A stretch of 64,000 bases of DNA from NCBI GenBank assembly GCA_050633785.1, contig JBOEHE010000036.1:44942-108941 (forward strand), given 5' to 3'. Position numbers and translations under genes: made by a program. The notes under the pieces were generated by a model. That model worked only from the letters and a program-made list of their open reading frames with translations. It was not told the origin of the DNA and searched no databases. The stretch is from CALKZN01 sp050633785. Lineage in GTDB: Bacteria > Pseudomonadota > Gammaproteobacteria > Arenicellales > Arenicellaceae. Positions 60,454 to 64,000 of the stretch are shown here, piece after piece. Each line of letters starts with the position of its first letter. Within the stretch, counting starts at the first letter, position 1.

Positions 60454-61995
60454 ATGACAACACAATTGAACCCATCTGAAATCAGTAGCCTGATTAAAGA
60501 CAGGATAAAAAACTTTGAAGCGTCAGCTGAAGCACGAACTGAAGGTGTCGTGGTCAGCTTGACCGATGGTATTGCCCGCGTCCACGGTTTGGCCGATGCG
60601 ATGCAAGGCGAAATGTTAGAATTCCCTGGAGACATCTATGGTCTGGCTCTGAACTTAGAGCAAGATTCAGTCGGTGCGGTAATTCTGGGTGATTACAAAG
60701 GAATCACCGAAGGCGATACTGTTAAGTGTACTGGCCGTATTTTAGAGGTTCCAATTGGTGAAGCCTTATTAGGCCGAGTCGTTAACTCATTGGGTCAACC
60801 CATTGACGGTAAAGGCGCTATTGAAACTACAGAAACATCACCGATCGAAAAAATTGCACCGGGCGTTATTGAACGTCAAGGTGTTGATCAGCCGATGCAA
60901 ACTGGTTTTAAATCAATCGATGCCATGGTGCCGATTGGTCGTGGTCAGCGTGAGTTGATCATTGGTGACCGTCAAACAGGTAAGACTGCGGTTGCGATCG
61001 ATGCGATCATCAATCAGAAAGGTACTGGCGTAAAATGTATTTACGTTGCTATCGGCCAGAAAGCTTCTTCAGTTGCTGCAGTTGTGCGCAAACTTGAAGA
61101 ACACGATGCAATGGCTCACACTATCATCGTTGCAGCGAATGCCTCTGATTCGGCGGCTATGCAATACATCGCTCCTTATGCTGGTTGCACCATGGGAGAA
61201 TACTTCCGTGACCGCGGTGAAGATGCTTTGATTGTTTATGATGATTTAACCAAACAAGCCTGGGCTTATCGTCAGGTTTCATTGTTGTTACGTCGTCCTC
61301 CAGGCCGTGAAGCCTACCCTGGTGATGTATTTTATTTACATTCTCGTTTGTTGGAACGTTCTTCACGTATCAATGAAGCTGAAGTTGAGCGTTTGAGCGG
61401 TGTGAAAGGCAAAACAGGTTCTTTGACTGCCCTGCCAATCATTGAAACACAAGCGGGTGACGTATCTGCTTTCGTACCAACTAACGTAATTTCGATTACT
61501 GATGGCCAGATCTTCATGGAAACTGACTTGTTCAACGCGGGTGTTCGTCCTGCGGTAGATCCAGGTCTTTCAGTTTCTCGAGTGGGCGGTGCAGCGCAGA
61601 CCAATATCATTAAGAAATTGGGTGGTGGTGTTCGTTTGGCATTGGCTCAATATCGCGAATTGGCGGCATTCTCACAGTTTGCATCAGACCTTGACGAAAC
61701 CACACGTAAGCAATTGTCACGTGGTGAGCGAGTTACTGAGTTGATGAAACAGGGTCAATATTCACCGATGTCTGTTGCTGAAATGGCGGCCACATTGTTG
61801 GCAGTAAACGAAGGCTTTTTCGATGATGTAGAAACCAAAGAAGTGGTTGCTTGTGAAATTGCCATGCAATCTCATTTGAAGCAAAACTTTGGTGAGTTGT
61901 TGGATAGCATTAATGCGAATCCAAAATTGACTGACGAAGTCACTCAAGGTTTGAAAGACGCATTTGCTGATTTCAAAGCGAATGGTGCTTGGTAA
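60454..61995 (+). CDS. atpA: ATP synthase F1 subunit alpha
   Basis: This 513-residue subunit carries the non-catalytic nucleotide sites. The Walker A motif is GDRQTGKTAVAID (about 169-181), followed by the Walker B region ALIVYDDLTKQAWAYRQVSLLLRRPPGREAYPGD with the expected arginine finger further along in PGLSVSRVGGAAQ. The N-terminal EISSLIKDRIKNFE is typical. Length equals that of E. coli (513). Confidence 0.98.
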   Translation: MTTQLNPSEISSLIKDRIKNFEASAEARTEGVVVSLTDGIARVHGLADAMQGEMLEFPGDIYGLALNLEQDSVGAVILGDYKGITEGDTVKCTGRILEVPIGEALLGRVVNSLGQPIDGKGAIETTETSPIEKIAPGVIERQGVDQPMQTGFKSIDAMVPIGRGQRELIIGDRQTGKTAVAIDAIINQKGTGVKCIYVAIGQKASSVAAVVRKLEEHDAMAHTIIVAANASDSAAMQYIAPYAGCTMGEYFRDRGEDALIVYDDLTKQAWAYRQVSLLLRRPPGREAYPGDVFYLHSRLLERSSRINEAEVERLSGVKGKTGSLTALPIIETQAGDVSAFVPTNVISITDGQIFMETDLFNAGVRPAVDPGLSVSRVGGAAQTNIIKKLGGGVRLALAQYRELAAFSQFASDLDETTRKQLSRGERVTELMKQGQYSPMSVAEMAATLLAVNEGFFDDVETKEVVACEIAMQSHLKQNFGELLDSINANPKLTDEVTQGLKDAFADFKANGAW

Positions 61996-62043
61996 GTTAG
62001 CTTTTTGATCTAACTCTGACAAAAACAGTAACGAGAGAATAGT

Positions 62044-62910
62044 ATGGCTGGCGGTAAAGAAATACGCGATAAAATCAAAAGCGTACAAAGCACGGCGAAA
62101 ATCACCAAAGCCATGGAAATGGTGGCGGCAAGTAAGATGCGTAAGGCGCAGGACCGCATGTTGGCGGCCCGCCCTTATGCTGAGAAGATTCGCTCTGTGG
62201 TCGCTCATATTTCAAAAGCAAACCTAGAGTATAAGCACCCGTTTACAATTGAACGTGATGTAAAGCGTGTTGGTTATATTATTGTCAGTTCGGATCGCGG
62301 CTTATGCGGCGGTTTGAACATCAATATTTTCCGTCGCGCTATGTCCGACTTTGTCGAATGGGATAGCAAGGGTGTTGAAATTGACGTTGCCTGTATCGGT
62401 TCAAAAAGTCTGGGATATTTTCGTCGTCAAGGTGCTAATGTGGTTTCAGAGGCATCTCACTTAGGCGATGCTCCAAGCTTGAATGATCTGGTTGGTGCTA
62501 TCAAAGTAATGTTGAAAGCGTATGAAGACGGTAAAATTGATCGTTTGTATGTGATTGGCAATACATTTGTTAACACCATGACACAACAGCCAACAGTGCA
62601 GCAACTGCTGCCAATCCAGGCTGATGAAGAAGCTGCTGCTGAAGTTCCTGCTTTGTTTGACTACATCTATGAACCTGAAGCCAAACCAGTTTTGGATGTG
62701 GTTCTGGAACGTTATGTTGAGTCACAGATATATCAAGCAGTGGTCGAAAACGTAGCGTGCGAACAGTCCGCTCGAATGATTGCGATGAAAGCTGCAACCG
62801 ATAATGCCGGTGACTTGATCAAAGAACTGCAGTTAGTGTTTAACAAAGCGCGACAAGCGGCAATTACTCAGGAAATTTCTGAAATTGTCAGTGGTGCAGC
62901 AGCTGTTTAA
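62044..62910 (+). CDS. atpG: ATP synthase F1 subunit gamma
   Basis: This 288-residue subunit is the rotating central shaft. It opens with AGGKEIRDKIKSVQSTAKIT and closes with LQLVFNKARQAAITQEISEI, the two helices that form the coiled-coil axle; SSDRGLCGGLNINIFR is the middle signature. Length is nearly identical to E. coli (287). Confidence 0.97.
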   Translation: MAGGKEIRDKIKSVQSTAKITKAMEMVAASKMRKAQDRMLAARPYAEKIRSVVAHISKANLEYKHPFTIERDVKRVGYIIVSSDRGLCGGLNINIFRRAMSDFVEWDSKGVEIDVACIGSKSLGYFRRQGANVVSEASHLGDAPSLNDLVGAIKVMLKAYEDGKIDRLYVIGNTFVNTMTQQPTVQQLLPIQADEEAAAEVPALFDYIYEPEAKPVLDVVLERYVESQIYQAVVENVACEQSARMIAMKAATDNAGDLIKELQLVFNKARQAAITQEISEIVSGAAAV

Positions 62911-62979
62911 TTTAAGCCGCCGTTGCAAAAGAATTAGCGAAGAATAGAATTTAAAATTAGGTATTAAGAGGAAACCAAC

Positions 62980-64000
62980 ATGAGTTCCGGAAATATTGTA
63001 GAAATTATTGGCGCGGTTGTGGACGTTCAGTTCCCTTCAAATACAGTGCCAAAGGTATACGATGCATTGACTGTTGCTGATGCAGGCTTAACCTTAGAGG
63101 TGCAACAGCAATTAGGTGACGGCATTGTTCGTACCATTGCTATGGGTGCCACTGAAGGTGTGAAGCGTGGTGTTGCGGTAGAAAATTCCGGTGCACCGAT
63201 TTCAGTTCCTGTCGGTCAGGGTACGCTGGGTCGTATTATGGATGTGTTGGGTAATCCGGTTGATAATGCGGGTGAGGTTGCAACAGAACGCAAAGACCCT
63301 ATTCACCGCTTACCACCTGCCTATGACGAACAAGCTTCGGATGTTGCGATTCTTGAAACCGGTGTTAAAGTAATTGACTTGGTTATGCCAATTGCCAAAG
63401 GCGGCAAGATCGGTTTGTTCGGTGGTGCTGGTGTTGGTAAAACAGTAACGCTGATGGAGTTGATTAACAACATCGCGGTTGCCTCAGAAGGTTTGTCAGT
63501 ATTTGCCGGTGTTGGTGAACGAACTCGTGAAGGTAATGACTTTTATTACGAAATGAAAGAAGCCGGCGTACTGGACAAGGTTGCGATGGTTTATGGTCAG
63601 ATGAACGAACCTCCGGGTAACCGTCTGCGTGTTGCTCTGTCTGGTTTGACCATGGCGGAATACTTCCGTGACGAAGGCCGTGACGTTTTGATGTTTATCG
63701 ATAATATGTATCGCTACACATTGGCGGGTACAGAAGTATCAGCACTATTAGGTCGTATGCCTTCTGCGGTAGGATATCAGCCTACTCTGGCGGAAGAGAT
63801 GGGTGTTTTGCAAGAGCGTATTACTTCAACCAAAACTGGTTCAATTACGTCTTTCCAAGCGGTTTATGTACCAGCGGATGACTTGACCGATCCATCACCT
63901 GCAACTACGTTTGCTCACTTGGATGCGACTCTTGTTTTGTCACGTCAAATCGCTGAGCTGGGTATTTACCCTGCGGTAGATCCATTGGATTCAACCTCTC
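62980..64000 (+). CDS. atpD: ATP synthase F1 subunit beta (5' part, cut by window end)
   Basis: The catalytic subunit starts with ATG at 62980, with AAGAGGAAA upstream, and reads open to the last base, covering 340 full codons of about 460. The N-terminus is SSGNIVEIIGAVVDVQFP; Walker A is GGAGVGKT (near 150-157); GERTREGNDFYYEM and MFIDNMYRYTLAGTEVSALL (catalytic glutamate and Walker B regions) follow, then SAVGYQPTLAEEMG. The 3' end and atpC lie beyond the window. Confidence 0.96.
   Translation, partial: MSSGNIVEIIGAVVDVQFPSNTVPKVYDALTVADAGLTLEVQQQLGDGIVRTIAMGATEGVKRGVAVENSGAPISVPVGQGTLGRIMDVLGNPVDNAGEVATERKDPIHRLPPAYDEQASDVAILETGVKVIDLVMPIAKGGKIGLFGGAGVGKTVTLMELINNIAVASEGLSVFAGVGERTREGNDFYYEMKEAGVLDKVAMVYGQMNEPPGNRLRVALSGLTMAEYFRDEGRDVLMFIDNMYRYTLAGTEVSALLGRMPSAVGYQPTLAEEMGVLQERITSTKTGSITSFQAVYVPADDLTDPSPATTFAHLDATLVLSRQIAELGIYPAVDPLDSTS

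Noticed and set aside
61762..62208. 148-codon minus-strand ORF
   Set aside because: It runs antisense across the end of atpA and the start of atpG, both clearly real genes.
1..64000. tRNA, rRNA, CRISPR array, insertion sequence or prophage
   Set aside because: None was seen: no cloverleaf with CCA-type ends, no regularly spaced repeats, and no transposase, integrase or phage structural gene.

Overview
The window is a chromosomal origin-proximal segment of a moderately AT-rich gammaproteobacterium. The evidence is the dnaA-dnaN-gyrB / rpmH-rnpA-yidD-yidC-mnmE divergence, followed rightwards by mnmG-rsmG-parA-parB-atpIBEFHAGD, and a secB-gpsA and mlaA-apaH-apaG block on the left. I cannot name the genus. 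No tRNA, rRNA, CRISPR array, transposase or phage gene was seen.

Layout. 1-252 is the tail of an unrecognised gene. 369-8005 is an alpha-glucoside uptake and hydrolysis operon in the order binding protein, two permeases, GH13 alpha-glucosidase, ATPase (aglEFGAK). It is transcribed leftward from a divergent LacI-type regulator, with two matching palindromic operators, and matches the agl gene order known from rhizobia. 8008-16400 is an accessory stretch: a secreted orphan protein, a VOC protein and a drug/metabolite exporter under a TetR regulator, an orphan membrane protein, a DUF1697 protein, a HugZ-like protein, an AI-2E/PerM-type permease and Ogt. 16419-18928 encodes a C-terminal processing protease and EnvC. 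19101-23470 runs arsR-type regulator, yibN, secB, gpsA, mlaA, apaH, apaG.

Origin core (23.5-34.1 kb). gyrB, dnaN and dnaA run leftward and rpmH to mnmE runs rightward. recF, normally between dnaN and gyrB, is absent. Its place is taken by about 950 bp of AT-rich non-coding DNA with one perfect parS palindrome near each end. The 201-bp dnaA-dnaN spacer has two perfect, oppositely oriented DnaA boxes and is my best oriC candidate. mnmE appears to start at AUU.

Accessory insertion (34.1-50.8 kb). mnmE and mnmG, often close together in this class, are separated by about 17 kb. This holds AraC and LysR regulators, flavin and glutathione enzymes, cobS/cobC (with a 24-codon ORF bridging into cobS), a rhodanese, a glycine/cysteine-tailed membrane protein, a double-cupin protein, a large flavin/iron-sulfur fusion oxidoreductase, an MFS pump, and a three-gene set of membrane protein, di-haem peroxidase and a sensor protein that looks like a histidine kinase lacking both its phospho-acceptor histidine and its ATPase domain.

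Conserved right arm (51.0-64.0 kb). mnmG and rsmG, then catalase plus a YbaN-like protein inserted before parAB, then the F1Fo ATP synthase operon behind a good sigma-70-type promoter. The window ends inside atpD.
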